DNA from: Apoda limacodes
Lineage: Eukaryota; Arthropoda; Insecta; Lepidoptera; Limacodidae
DNA: 64,000 nt
NCBI GenBank assembly: GCA_946406115.1
Contig: OX291547.1
Span: forward strand, 2,547,001-2,611,000
Direction: 5' to 3'
This document shows positions 35,501-48,002 of the stretch, one piece after another. Both the position numbers and the translations under genes were made by a program. The notes under the pieces were generated by a model. The model was not told the origin of the DNA and ran no database searches. It saw only the letters and a list, made by a program, of their open reading frames with translations. Numbering within the stretch: the first letter of the stretch is position 1; every line of letters begins with the position of its first letter.

Positions 35501-36235
35501 TTCAAGACGTTACAATCAGCTTTTACCATTAAGACATCATTGGGTTTTACGTAATTTGTTAATAACTTTATATAAAATAAAAAGATTTTAGAACCACGTT
35601 CTGTTTTTTTCTTCTCAAAAATAGAAAAAAGTCAATGAAAACTTGAACAAACAACATTGGTCGACACCGGAACACTATCTCCGTATATTTGGCCCGTTTC
35701 CTCTACATAAATCGTCTCGCACACACATGTTGTCTAATCTATGTTGCTGCAAATAGACCGCATAGAGCAATGCCTACTGCACAAACTGATCTAATCGGTG
35801 ATAGATATTGAAAAAAAAAAATAAGTTGCTGTGTAATATATAATGAGAAATAAGAGAGATAAAAACAGTTAATGTTTATGAATTGCAAGCTAAAACTGTC
35901 TCAGAGTGACAATTTCAAGATCACTGATATTTTAGTTTTGTGACACTAGATATATTGCGGTACAGTGTAGCGGTTGACATGTCAGAGAAACTGAGTCATT
36001 TTCAAAGAAGTGTATCATCCGATTCGTGCGTAAATTAAATATTGTCGTTCACTTCAAACTTGTATTCAGTATTTTGGTCACTGCACTGTGGGATGTAAAC
36101 AATGGACACGTGAGTGTTGGGAACTCGCAAGTTAGAGAGGGGTTTGGATATTAGAGGATTAGGTGAGGGGTTTGTAACTTAGCAATAAGATATTACGAAA
36201 CGGGTTCGTCCGTCGTTCGCGTCGGCGTCGCGTCG
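32513..36235. other. copy 1 interior, nothing recognised
   Basis: No domain or repeat family that I can name. The minus-strand frame at 33059-33298 is unsupported. A TCAGT initiator-like motif lies near 36,066 upstream of the CpG-rich patch. Confidence 0.4.
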
Positions 36236-36367
36236 ATGGCGTGTCGGGTCGCGCGCGGCGTGCGGCGTGCGTCGTCCGCCGTCTTTACTCTAGGACTGAT
36301 CGTGCTAACCCACACATTACATTTTGATCCATTTGATAGATCGCAAGCACTAGGTAGTCTAGTTTAA
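36236..36367 (+). CDS. candidate first coding exon with signal peptide (copy 1)
   Basis: A CpG-rich island (about 36,200-36,290) contains ATG in good context (GCGTCGATGG). The frame reads MACRVARGVRRASSAVFTLG, LIVLTHTLHFDPFDRSQALG and SLV before a stop, 43 codons. A basic start followed by a hydrophobic stretch (residues about 12-28) looks like a signal peptide or signal anchor. A CpG-rich island with a Kozak ATG in AT-rich insect DNA suggests a promoter-proximal first exon. A donor could lie at CTAG|GTAGTC (about 36,354), which is weak. No downstream exon is visible here, so the gene would have to continue beyond the copy. The identical frame in copy 2 is at 46530-46661. Confidence 0.35.
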   Translation: MACRVARGVRRASSAVFTLGLIVLTHTLHFDPFDRSQALGSLV

Positions 36368-36489
36368 TTTTGATTTATAGGTGACAACATTATAATTAAT
36401 ATTAAGAATGGCTTTGACATATTTACATCGTAGTAAGTTACTTAACATGTTAAAACTTACGGTCTTAATGCAACAACTATCGCAAAATT

Positions 36490-36705
36490 TGCCTTCTTGA
36501 GCAAACCTGTCAAGTGCGAGAAAGACTCGCGCACCGAGGGTTCAGTGCCTTGTCATTTTCAGGCAATTGACTTGTCTATGACAACATGATTTTTGTAATT
36601 TAAAAGTGAAGCAAAATCGCTCAGTAGTTTTAGTCATAAAGGGGTAGTGGATTGTCGATCTATTTTCTTTAATAACTTAGAAACATTTCACATAAAATAT
36701 TATAA
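36490..36705. other. 216-bp spacer between the two large copies
   Basis: Contains AAGTGCGAGAAAGACTCGCG followed by CACCGAGGGTTCAGTGCC, a start fragment of the GGCCAAGTGCGAG repeat family. The rest is unique AT-rich DNA ending AAATATTATAA. No homologue of this spacer is present at 25.3-25.5 kb or at 46.8-47.0 kb. Confidence 0.8.
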
Positions 36706-36915
36706 GACGTGACAACGTCTTATAAATTGATTTGCCGGGTGACACTTCAAGAAACTGCGTTACGCTCCGCTCACGTTATGCGCTCACAATGAGAGCGAGT
36801 GAAAGGCACGCGGCATGGTTAGCCCGCCTAAGAGCGAGAGAGACAGATATAAAAAGTGAAAGGCACAAGTTGTCACGATTCCGGACGGTTGTCCGACACT
36901 AATTTTTTTTTTCAA
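36706..36915 (+). repeat. repeat-like element at left breakpoint, copy 2
   Basis: Same element as 25530-25740, with a few substitutions (TTGATTTGCC for TTGGTTTGCC, GAGTGAAAGG for GAGTGAGAGG, ACAGATATAA for ACAGACATAA). Confidence 0.5.
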
Positions 36916-38773
36916 TAAAACAATAACCTAAATAACAAATCGAAACACACAACGTCATTTATTGATATGAATTTAAATCATTTCTGTTTTCTTTCGGATA
37001 AGACCCCGTGATGAAAGTATTAAAATCACCATTTGCTACACACTAGCACTGCACACTAGGGCCACGCACTAGTTTAATCCGGCACTAAAAAGATAAAATG
37101 GAGCTCACTATAAATTAATGATTTGCCAAATATTGAATAAACTGCACGCAGAATGTTACATTGTCCCTTTAAGAAATATTAGGTCACCCAAATATTAAAA
37201 TACTTATCGTTTCGTATTATAAGTTACTCAAATTAATGTTCGTAAGTTGCTGCTTTGGAAATTTCTCGCTGCCGGTCACTAAGTAATTTTGTAACCCAAA
37301 TTCATTATTTTTCACACTTAAAATACGGATTTACACTCGTTTGAATACTACCCATTATTAATACCTCAAGGTGCCGGAGGTAAAATTTTTTTAAAGGCAA
37401 TTTACCTTTGCAGCCATTTATTTCCAACCGTAAAGATAAAATAAATCATTGCAACCCGTGCATTGTGTATTCCTACATGAACGGGGTAGGTACACACTCG
37501 TACCTCCGAGGTAAACCACAGAGCGATGCGTTAATTCATACATTATCTAACTTTATGAATATATATGTATTTATACATAACGCATAAGCCAGGCTCGCAT
37601 TTTACCGATTGTTTATGAGTTCACCCACCCTCTGTGGCTTAGCTAGAACATCACATTCGACTTTAGTATCCATTATCTTTCTTTTCAGCAGCACTCAAAG
37701 GTTTATTTTAAACGTAACAACCTAAAGTATAATTTAGTGATTTAGTTTGCAGATACTCGTATTGTCGCTCTCATAAAAATAAAAGAATCTTATATTTAGC
37801 GAGACTGTTAGTGTGTCTTTAATTTATTAACGTTTCCTCTCGTACCATTTTGCGTTAAGAAAGTTGATTTTGTCTAAAGTATATAGTCGCTTTAGTTGAA
37901 AAATGAAATGAAACGAAATGATCCGTGATTGTTAAACAAAATGAATAATAATTGGTATTTGGTCTTAAGATAAAAAATAACGACTGACGTGTTATACCGT
38001 CTTTTGGAAATCATTCCCTAAAGAACTAAATAGAGGATGTTTGTATGAGAATTCCGAAATTTTTCTAGGTAAAACCAAAAAGCTTTCTGTTAAAAAAGAA
38101 ACCACGTGTATGAGTCGCAAAACTAAGCCATTCACACATAAAAGTATAATCTTTTTGACCTTCAAAGTAGATTTCACTGGGGCGAAGACGATAACATATT
38201 AACGATTTGAACTTGAACTATTTAAAACTTTAAAAATAGCCCAGCAATAATTTCCGAATATGAGTCAATGCGAGGACGAACGTAACGCATAACCATTTGG
38301 CAAATGTGCTGTTATTCGAATCACCTGTACACCTGCACGTAGTTAATTTACGGTATGACTTGTATGTAGCACGCTGCACGCTCAGCGCGCGCGTGCATAG
38401 GGAATGCGTAGCGCAACGCTGTCCGTCGTCACCCTGCCAACTGTCACTTGCCAAATCGAAGCTATACTTGAACTTACGTTTCATCCAATAACATTTCTTG
38501 TACAACGAGTAATGAAAAGAAAAAATAAAACAATTCCTGAGGACGGATAACATTGTGCCCTTAGGTGGTGAGCAAAAAAAAAGATCAGCAAGAACGCTAA
38601 GCAAAAACCAAATAATAGCGCTACAGCGGAAGAGCAACGGTAAGGGCAGAACAACGTCTAGAATATTGGTATGTAGTCGAAATTCCCAAAAAGAACTGTA
38701 GCGGAACATATCAAGCAACAATACCTAATAAGATTATGGCATTGCGATGATTTTGATTATTAAAACCAATAAG

Positions 38774-38939
38774 GTAACGGAGCAGGCTATGTCCGCTCGT
38801 ATCTCTAAATAGGTTATATTGTACATATTATACAAACCGATCGTAAATTAGGTTTGATATTCGCGTAGGGACAACAATTAAGAAAAATAAATAAATTGAG
38901 TTTAATTTTATGTAAAAGGAAACAAACATGCATCACTTG
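38774..38939 (+). repeat. GGAGCAGGCTATG repeat within copy 2
   Basis: Counterpart of 27600-27765 at +11,174, no difference seen. Confidence 0.7.
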
Positions 38940-40347
38940 CATTTTAGAAAAGTAGACATATCCCGAGTGATAGAAGTTGTGATATGGTACGACAACCTCT
39001 TGTCTCGTATCCACAGCAACAGTTTGGATTGAGGCAAGATCACCATCTTTCTGCTCTCACCAAGGAGCATTAGCATGCCCCGCGAGGTTTTAGGAGAAGT
39101 GTAAGGAGCGCACCTGAAACTGTCCCGTAGCCATAGAATGGGACCAGTACACATGCTGACAAGCGTTGACGCTGACGCTGAGTTTCAGGAACTCCATTGA
39201 GTGTAGTCCGCGGAGTTGTGCTCAGTATATGGCCACTCAGTCGATTAGTTGCTTTGTTTCATTAGTATTACAAATGTATGCTCACGAATGAGCAAAGAAA
39301 TACCTATATAGTTGATGACCATGAAAGGACATGGAACTTCGCCCAAGAATAGAGGTAAGTGGAAACATGTAGATTAATTAGACATATGTAATCAAATTAT
39401 TAAAATAGCTGCTAGCATATAAAAGTGATAGAAAAATATAAATATTATATGAACCTCTCGGCGTGTCTTTCATATATCCTGGTAGGATTCCCGGATAAGT
39501 ATTAAATACCCCAAGCAGCAAAGTTTAGTTACCCCCTAGCTGGTTGCAGTAGCTAATAAATATTGAAACTAATCGAAAATTAGGGATTTATATATTTTAA
39601 TATATATTAAAAGCTAAAAACGTACAACAATTAAAAATATCATAATGTGTTTTAATCTAGTTAAGACTATTTGTGCTGGTATTGCTAGAATTTTTAAATA
39701 CAATTTTATTTTGTAAAAGTAGGTATTTTCTAAGTTTTATTTTATTTTCCTTTAACTTACCTACCGCCCTGAGCCATCTAGAATTGATCTCGAAGAGATA
39801 AATTTGCCTGTAGTATAAAATTTTTCCTAAGGTTTATTTTTTGTATTACTTATTTTATGTCTACAATAAAAAATAAAAAACACCTACAATAATTCCTGTG
39901 CTACATATTATTTTTATTGTATGTAAATACTACGCATACCTATAGTTAGCGCTCACCTGTAGGTATATAAGGCTTTTTTTACAATGTGTTAATGTATACT
40001 TGTAAATAAATTAAGCTATCTTATCTTCTGTCTAAGGATAACTTAGGTCCGCTTGATTCGTTTTGAAGGCGATATAGGTAAGCCAGAAAACTAATTTCTG
40101 CAATAGGTCTAAGCCTATGTCTCATAATGAAATGCATGTAAATTAATTTAAAATCATTACACAATCTCACAGATTATCAACATTACAATGAGATGTATTT
40201 ATTAGAATCAGGTCTTTGGTTGAGAGCATTACCAACTCATAGGATTGGAATTCTTATTGATAACGAACGCCACATTTCGTATAGCTGTTTGTTATAGGTA
40301 AGGGGCGCTTTGTACAGTTACTCATAGCGGCCAGTACGGTACCATAG

Positions 40348-40874
40348 TTGACGGTCTTGGTCACCATGCACCGTCATGACAAGGAAGCGCAGGTCGTATA
40401 CCCCGTCATTCAGTCATTAATGACATTATCCCGCCGGGCTCTCGTTAGGGCTGGATTGCCAGCAATTCTGGAACCGACGGGGCTTGCACGTAACGATGGA
40501 AAAAAGCCCGATGGGATGACACTGGTATCTTGGACGAAGATAAAGATGATGGGATGCTACTTACATTGATACTTTGGCACTGTGATGGAAGATATCCAAC
40601 TACCAATAAAAACGCAGGATCTGGGGCTGACATGGCGGAATATAAAAAAAACTTAATTATGCTATGCTTGATGATTCCTATATATTTGAGGCTTTTGGAG
40701 AAGAGACCATGGGACGATGGTCGTGGGGTCCACAAGGCCAGCGTTTTTTCAAAGATCTATCGAAACGTTTGGTCTCTTTTTCACATGACCGAAGAACTGG
40801 CGATTATCTTGGTCAACGTATAAGCTTGCCATACAGCGTGGCAACACCTCCAGCCTTTTAGCTACGTTGGCAAC
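40348..40874 (+). pseudogene. non-LTR retrotransposon C-terminal remnant (copy 2)
   Basis: Counterpart of 29174-29700 with the same decayed frames: LSRRALVRAGLPAILEPTGL, KKPDGMTLVSW, FFKDLSKRLVSF and YLGQRISL. All disabling changes are shared, so the element was dead before the duplication (or the two copies are the same locus assembled twice). Confidence 0.8.
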
Positions 40875-41715
40875 TGGCAGCAACTTAGATGAGGTTTTCT
40901 ATATTTAGTACACTACTTTAAAAGTAGTGTTCTAGTTATCTTTTTGACATATAATAAACAATATAATAAGTTTATATAATAAGTGTGTTAATTTTATATC
41001 GTATTGTAATGTATACCGTAATGACGCCTTAAAAAAAATCATTTTTTTGTGTGGAATTTAACGTTTTTTCTGTTTCGTAGACACATTTTTTGACTTTTTG
41101 CTAAAACTTATAGTCAATGCTATTACATATAATAATAACAAATTCTAATGATTTATCTGACTTTCATAACAACCAAATGCAATACACGCTTTCAAAATTT
41201 ACTCAAGGGTTGGAAGTGCTTGGGTACAGATTTTTTCGTATCACTAGCGTTACCACTACCCAAAAACTAGTCTTAAAGCATATATTTAATTCAAGGTGCT
41301 ATTATGCTACGCACAAGAACGCGATCTAGCCCCACATCTTAAACTTAAATCTACTTTTAATAAAAGATCCTAATGTTAATAAATGAGATAAAGCTCTCTA
41401 GTGTTTACGATCGTTGGTTTCAAAAACTCGTACCTAACGTCAGAAGTGGTATTACTACGTCAGGTTATTGCCGTCACGTGAACTGAACTCAACTGAACTG
41501 GCAGTAAAATGCTACTTCGCCAGAAAAATACCGATGAAATCGCAAGAATTTCAGCGGTGACAAGTTGACAGGGGTTAACGAGGGATATGTGCGTTATTTA
41601 TAAACTATTTATTCGACGAGATACTAGAGAGTTATCTAAAATAACATTATGGACGATCTTCCGGTACTTCTGAATCTTCTTATTCAAGTTGTTTACTATA
41701 GGGCACTTTTGAACG

Positions 41716-42069
41716 TCAATTAGTGGATAAATCCCGGATAAAACGCAGAATTTTGCACCTTATATCATCACAAGCTACAGATAACGACTCTAGATCAAGT
41801 TGGTTGATTTGAGTCCGAGCATATTTGTGTAAAAGGTCAAGAGTTGATCTGGAGCAAGTCTTTAGACGATAGAATGATCCGCAGTTATTCGTCGAAAATG
41901 ACTCAATCATACTCGCAATATAAACTTCTTCAGTAAAATCTTTATTTACAAGATCAATGATAAACTGGGGATTATAAAAATAAAAACCCAAATGCACAGA
42001 AAAGAGAAAAACAAGTATAGGTATTATATTCTCTGACTCGACATAATCGAGAAAATAAAGAATAAATGA
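41716..42069 (-). CDS. unidentified open frame, possible exon (copy 2)
   Basis: Identical to the frame at 30542-30895. Open for about 118 codons, no recognised domain, no splice support. Identity between such young copies says nothing about selection. Confidence 0.25.
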   Translation of the reverse strand, partial: SFILYFLDYVESENIIPILVFLFSVHLGFYFYNPQFIIDLVNKDFTEEVYIASMIESFSTNNCGSFYRLKTCSRSTLDLLHKYARTQINQLDLESLSVACDDIRCKILRFIRDLSTN

Positions 42070-42986
42070 AGAAGTTTACTACTTTGTAAAATCCGGTTTT
42101 TTTAATTACTTTTTGAACTCTACTATATACCTACTCTACTACATCTACCTCGACAACTTGCATCAAAAGTTAGCGTCAACACAAATCTTGGCTGTCATTG
42201 GACTTCTAAGCTCATAAATTGAACTTCAAACTTTGCCAAGATAGAATTTATTAGTTAGCCCAAGGTCTTGTGAATCAGGTCACCTTATTTACGCAAACGA
42301 CCGAGAAACTGGAATGTTTTGTGGTCGCGCAACCAATGCATTGCCTGTGACACCCGGACGCGGTCACACGCGGCGCGGGCGGGTAGATATGTCATCAAAT
42401 TTGTAGCCAACTGAATATTAATTTATTACAGTAGTGTTTATGAAATATGTTTAATAAAGATATGAATCATCCTTTAAAAAGTGGTCGGCCGTGTAGTTGG
42501 CAGGGCCTTAGGTTTTGTGCGTGACGTCAGTAATAATAGTGTGGTATTTAGCCTAATTCGGTTTCATTGCGGTATAAAATATAACATGCATCTTATCCTA
42601 TTATTACTTACTTAGAAGGTCATGCTTATAGTTTTAAAATCAGGCATGAAGAAAACTATTCATACTTATTTAAATTAGACTTGAATTAAAGCTAATGTAC
42701 CACAAGGAAATGTCCTAGGTTTGGTATTGTTTCTTCTTCCATGCCATGCCAAAATTGAATGCCGAACGATACTGCTAAAATGGAAGTCATGAAGAAACAG
42801 GAAAGAAAGCCCAAGTTGCACTGAAGAAAGTCACACAAAAATGACGAATTACTTCAATTTAATAACTTATTAAGACATTCAAATTCCTACAGTAAAAAAA
42901 GTTGGCATGATTCTTGACACAGTCAGGCTGGAAAGTTAACGTTATAAAAAATATTAAATACATTGACATACAAAAATGGTTGAATT

Positions 42987-43033
42987 CATACTAATATTAT
43001 AAATGCGAAAGTAACTCTGCCTGTCTGTCTGTC
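42987..43033 (+). repeat. truncated SINE-like start at deletion join
   Basis: Only the first 45-50 bp of the element at 31813 remain (ACTAATATTATAAATGCGAA through CTGTCTGTCTGT). They are fused directly to GCCGAACTATATCCACTACG, which in copy 1 lies 880 bp further on. Confidence 0.85.
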
Positions 43034-46000
43034 GCCGAACTATATCCACTACGCAACGTATACTGACGTAACAATAGGTGTAATGGCGCTTTGTATAGAG
43101 CCACGGCCAATTTCATAAAAAAATTATGATGTATTATAATTACTAATATAAAAATGGACCATAATTCTCAACAAAAAATTGGCTGTTACGATAGGTAGAT
43201 GTGTTCTCTTGGAGTTGGTACTTCCAATTTTTCAATTCTATTTTGGAATTCACGCACTAATTTATTTATATATATAAAACACACAATATAAAATCATCTA
43301 AGTCCAGATACACTGAATCAGAAGCAGGCTTCTTTTAGTAACAAAGTGACGTCTAGGAAGTAAATACTAGGATTAAAAATAAGCTGTAAAATAAGGAACC
43401 TGCCACCGGGTGAAAATCAAGCGATTTATGCCTGACATTAATGCCTCCATAAAACTCGGAAGCGACGGTACAATATGTTGGTAACTGGTTTTTTTTGTAA
43501 AAAGTAACTACAGACTTCTTTGCTGGATTATTTTCGGTAGAAATCTTATATTGTTTTAATAAGAATAGCAAATAATAGTTTTGACTATTCAAATGTTTTT
43601 AACTAAACTATCTACTTTGCGTATAGGTGCCTATCTGCCAATAAAAAAAAATGACTAAACGGGACGAAATGTAACTAACGAACGCCAGGTAGCGCGGGAA
43701 GGATGGGTACAAGCACGATCAACTCAAGACAGGATTTCTCGATTTATCTCGAGTAGGGCCAGATTTCCCGGTTCATAACTAAAAATCACTGTATCACATT
43801 AGCAAGTCTATAACGCTATAGCTGCTGATGAATAATACACAAAGATTTCAAAAAAAGCTATCTGCAGATTTTGTCGATTTGTAGGTACTAGGGTCCACGT
43901 CCAGCCCATGTTATAAAATAATATAAGGATCCTTGCCTCAAGTGTTAGGAAACTGTAAAGTATTTCATAATAATTTCTTTTCAGCTAAATTACATATCCT
44001 TACTGATCACTACAGAGGTAGGTACATGACCCGACACCTAAATCTGTTGCACTTTATTACTTCTTTCGGCTGTCATTTCTCTTTCGCCAGAGGTTTAAGT
44101 TAAGAATCACAAAATTTCTTCCGCCACCCGCACTTGTATAAAAATTGTAATAGGAAACACTAAATTTTATTTACCGCCAAGCTTTTATTATTATTAGGTA
44201 ATAAACAACAGAACCACTAGCAGATGAAATATCTGCAAATTTAAGGTGACAAAGGATTTGGAAAACATATTTATAGGACGTTCAGGAATTTTGAAATACT
44301 ATTTAATAATGTTTAGAAGACAGTTAAATGTTACTTTATAAACAATATATAAAAGTATGTCTTATTAGTTTAATTTTATTTTAAACAGTTTAATTTTTAT
44401 TCAAGTAGCGTATCGTATGACAGAGGTTGGCTTACACGTTCATCACTGGTTTAAATCAAATCGTTTTTTTAAGTGAGTGAGACCATATAATGTGCGGAAA
44501 TCTATGTCTAGAAATTCTGGTCTTATTTGGAATATACGATGATGGATGGACTACTGAAACCCCCGTTGTATCAGTGCCTATGAACTAAGCAATTCATAGG
44601 CTGAGAAAATATACATAGCTAAAAAGTACCAATAGAGTCCAACATAAATAAACTTTGCACTTGACTGTTTTTTCACTTAGTTAGTTTTAATAATTAGACC
44701 GACTTTAAATTTAATAGTATCCAGCACACATTAGCTTAAATAGAAAGATCAATAGATTCTTTAAATAGAAGCTCTTATTAAAAGCGACAAATCACTGTCA
44801 GTCAAAGGCCGAAACCGAAATGTCACCCGATGTCCAAGAGTCAGTCGGACAGACTCGGAACGAACGGCGCACGGTGATTCATGGAACACTTTAGCCGCAC
44901 TCTTACCTACTAGAAATTGCTTAAAAAAGGAGGCAACATATTTTTAAAACGATACTTCATCTTGGCTAAATCGTTGATCTAAAGAAACAGATCCAATCTA
45001 TTTACATCAACGGTATAATCCAATAAAAAAGAAACATTGCAAGTAAAACACTCCTAAAAGCATAAGCTAGTCTGGCGAAACAGTTGGTATTGAAGTAGCT
45101 GAAGATTTGAATGGAATCTAAAAATAAACAACGCATCACGCTGAATCCGTAAAGATTTTAAACGCATAAATCATTGGGTTTGTAGTAAACAAACCGCTTT
45201 CAACACAAACAAAATTGAAACAACAAAAAGTAAAAATTTAATTAAATTATTAAAGCGACAGAAATAAAATTCGAGGAGCTAGATCGATAGGCAAAAGTGT
45301 TAGAGCTACTCGGCATCTAAATGTCAGAATAAGACAGCGTACCGACAAGTCCGCGTTCCGATATGTTTACAACATTGCAAAATCTTCATTTACATCGACG
45401 TCGTTGTTGCAAAGTAATAAGGCTTACAATACACTAACTGTGTAGGATGAAAGTCCACTGGGATAACAGGCTGCGAAATATCTATGCGTTCATCAAAAAT
45501 CTTATTACGATTGCTTAAGGTTTGTAATTAATTAGACGGGGACTAGAGAAAGTTTGTCGAGCGAACAGGCCGGGCAGGTCGTCTAAATGTGTCCGAATCT
45601 CTGGCACACACTGGGGCAAGGACGCAAAGCGCCGATGCACTCAGATTGATTGACTGATTAATCTCAGCTAAGAAGTTACGGTTCGGAAACTACTGGCTAA
45701 ATATACTAACATTAAAAAATAGAAAAACTTTATACATCGTTACGCTCTCGAAATAATACTTAAAACATAAATAATACCAGGTACCTACAATATTTTCAAG
45801 ACGTTACAATCAGCTTTTACCATTAAGACATCATTGGGTTTTACGTAATTTGTTAATAACTTTATATAAAATAAAAAGATTTTAGAACCACGTTCTGTTT
45901 TTTTCTTCTCAAAAATAGAAAAAAGTCAATGAAAACTTGAACAAACAACATTGGTCGACACCGGAACACTATCTCCGTATATTTGGCCCGTTTCCTCTAC

Positions 46001-46529
46001 ATAAATCGTCTCGCACACACATGTTGTCTAATCTATGTTGCTGCAAATAGACCGCATAGAGCAATGCCTACTGCACAAACTGATCTAATCGGTGATAGAT
46101 ATTGAAAAAAAAAAATAAGTTGCTGTGTAATATATAATGAGAAATAAGAGAGATAAAAACAGTTAATGTTTATGAATTGCAAGCTAAAACTGTCTCAGAG
46201 TGACAATTTCAAGATCACTGATATTTTAGTTTTGTGACACTAGATATATTGCGGTACAGTGTAGCGGTTGACATGTCAGAGAAACTGAGTCATTTTCAAA
46301 GAAGTGTATCATCCGATTCGTGCGTAAATTAAATATTGTCGTTCACTTCAAACTTGTATTCAGTATTTTGGTCACTGCACTGTGGGATGTAAACAATGGA
46401 CACGTGAGTGTTGGGAACTCGCAAGTTAGAGAGGGGTTTGGATATTAGAGGATTAGGTGAGGGGTTTGTAACTTAGCAATAAGATATTACGAAACGGGTT
46501 CGTCCGTCGTTCGCGTCGGCGTCGCGTCG

Positions 46530-46661
46530 ATGGCGTGTCGGGTCGCGCGCGGCGTGCGGCGTGCGTCGTCCGCCGTCTTTACTCTAGGACTGATCGTGCT
46601 AACCCACACATTACATTTTGATCCATTTGATAGATCGCAAGCACTAGGTAGTCTAGTTTAA
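46530..46661 (+). CDS. candidate first coding exon with signal peptide (copy 2)
   Basis: Same 43-codon frame as 36236-36367, starting MACRVARGVRR in a CpG-rich island. Unlike copy 1, the DNA beyond 46,783 is unique, so if either copy is the true 5' end of a rightward gene, this one is the better placed. The next confident exons on the right are on the opposite strand, so no partner is identified. Confidence 0.35.
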   Translation: MACRVARGVRRASSAVFTLGLIVLTHTLHFDPFDRSQALGSLV

Positions 46662-46783
46662 TTTTGATTTATAGGTGACAACATTATAATTAATATTAAG
46701 AATGGCTTTGACATATTTACATCGTAGTAAGTTACTTAACATGTTAAAACTTACGGTCTTAATGCAACAACTATCGCAAAATT

Positions 46784-47052
46784 AAATTCTTGTTGATGGA
46801 TACGAGCATCATGGTATGAGAAATTGATGCAATAAATCAAAATAGAGATATCATGTAATATATTGTATATAATAATTTAAGTTCTACATATATGCGACAT
46901 AAAATTTTTACTTTACGTGTTGTTTTCTTGCAATAATTTATTATTTACATACATACAGGTAGACATTGTGATGAGGATGAGGTCAATTCTTGTTATAAAA
47001 TAATGGTGGATCTGAAACCGAAAGAATTACTAATTAACATTTATCTAACACT
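46784..47052. other. right flank of the duplication
   Basis: AT-rich unique DNA. No gene recognised. Confidence 0.4.
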
Positions 47053-47466
47053 AGCTTCCGCCAGCTGCTTCACCCACGTTAAATTTCGCTATCGGCGTAG
47101 GTCCTTGCGGCAGCTCCTCAATTATAGAGAAAAAAATCAAACTATCAAATATTTCCTCCTTACTGGCATAATACATTCGTGTCTGTGAAACCATCGAAAT
47201 ACCCAACCCAATGTGTCAAGCCTATTAGAAGTTATGTGAAAAAGATAAGTACGGAAGGACAATTCTTACTACCCGGTGTCCTATTTCTCGTTTTCCTGTA
47301 GGAATGAAGCATTTTCCCGCGGTAAAAAGTAGCCTATCTTTATCAGGGATAATGTCGGCTTCTAATGGTAAAAGAATTTTTCCAATCGATCCAGTAGTTT
47401 CGGAGCCTATTCAATACAAACATACTTACATACAAATCTTTCCTCTTTATAATATTAGTATAGAAA
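47053..47466 (-). repeat. SINE-like element, ACTAATATTATAAAG variant
   Basis: On the minus strand it begins TATACTAATATTATAAAGAG, then GAAAGATTTGTATGTAAGTA. It contains CCGAAACTACTGGATCGATT, ATTATCCCTGATAAAGATAG and CCGCGGGAAAATGCTTC. It ends towards 47,053 in a CGATAGCGAAATTTAACGTG-like stretch and CTAGTG. This is a diverged member of the same superfamily as 6371-6655. A short open frame at 47304-47504 lies inside it and is not a gene. Confidence 0.65.
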
Positions 47467-48002
47467 ACATAGAAACTTGTTATAATCATAATATTATCAT
47501 ATAAACAGGTAAAGGTTGTATGTTTGTTAGTCAATAATGTCTGAACGAATTAATTAGAAACTAAGATCTAACTAATACTTTTCGGATAGCTATGAGTTAT
47601 ATTATATTACAAGAGTATAATCGTGAAGAACAGTTAGTGTATGAGTGTAACCAACAGTTTAGTTAGATACTCTGTTATATGTATAAATGAAGAAAGCGGC
47701 TGTTAGAGCTCATTTCTAAAACTAATTAAAAAAAAATGTTGTATCAGTGAAACGATTTCATGCCGTTCAGAGTCAATTCTTTAGACACCTACTTAAAAAT
47801 ATATAATAAGTATATGAACAGAACTTGAAATAAAGTATAACGAACATTATCTTATACGCGGTGTAAGGGGGTGTTCTTCTACTATTACATTTAATTACTT
47901 ATACTTAGCACTTAAAAGTCGCTAGTAGTCACCAAAATTAGCAACAGTCGTGACCCTTACCACTCAGTAGCTAAGAGTCACGAAACAGTTACAATTCAGT
48001 CA
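47467..48002. other. intergenic, nothing recognised
   Basis: AT-rich, no exon or repeat family assigned. Confidence 0.4.

Larger units (their letters stand above)
25530..36489 (+). repeat. large direct duplication, copy 1 (10,960 bp)
   Basis: Matches 36706-46783 in the same orientation. The offset is 11,176 at the left edge, 11,174 through the first two thirds, and 10,294 after an 880-bp length difference at about 31,860-32,738. Differences I can see are few: a handful of substitutions in the first 300 bp, then single changes near 26,213, 27,306, 28,287 and 34,945. That implies identity well above 99%. Contents are a LINE remnant, SINE-like and other repeats, and a CpG-rich signal-peptide-like open frame. 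No confident complete gene lies inside. Confidence 0.95.
36706..46783 (+). repeat. large direct duplication, copy 2 (10,078 bp)
   Basis: Starts GACGTGACAACGTC like copy 1 and ends CGCAAAATT. Copy 1 then continues TGCCTTCTTG while copy 2 continues AAATTCTTGT. It lacks an 880-bp block present in copy 1. The join reads CTGTCTGTCTGTCGCCGAAC at about 43,022-43,041. All other contents are collinear. Confidence 0.95.
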
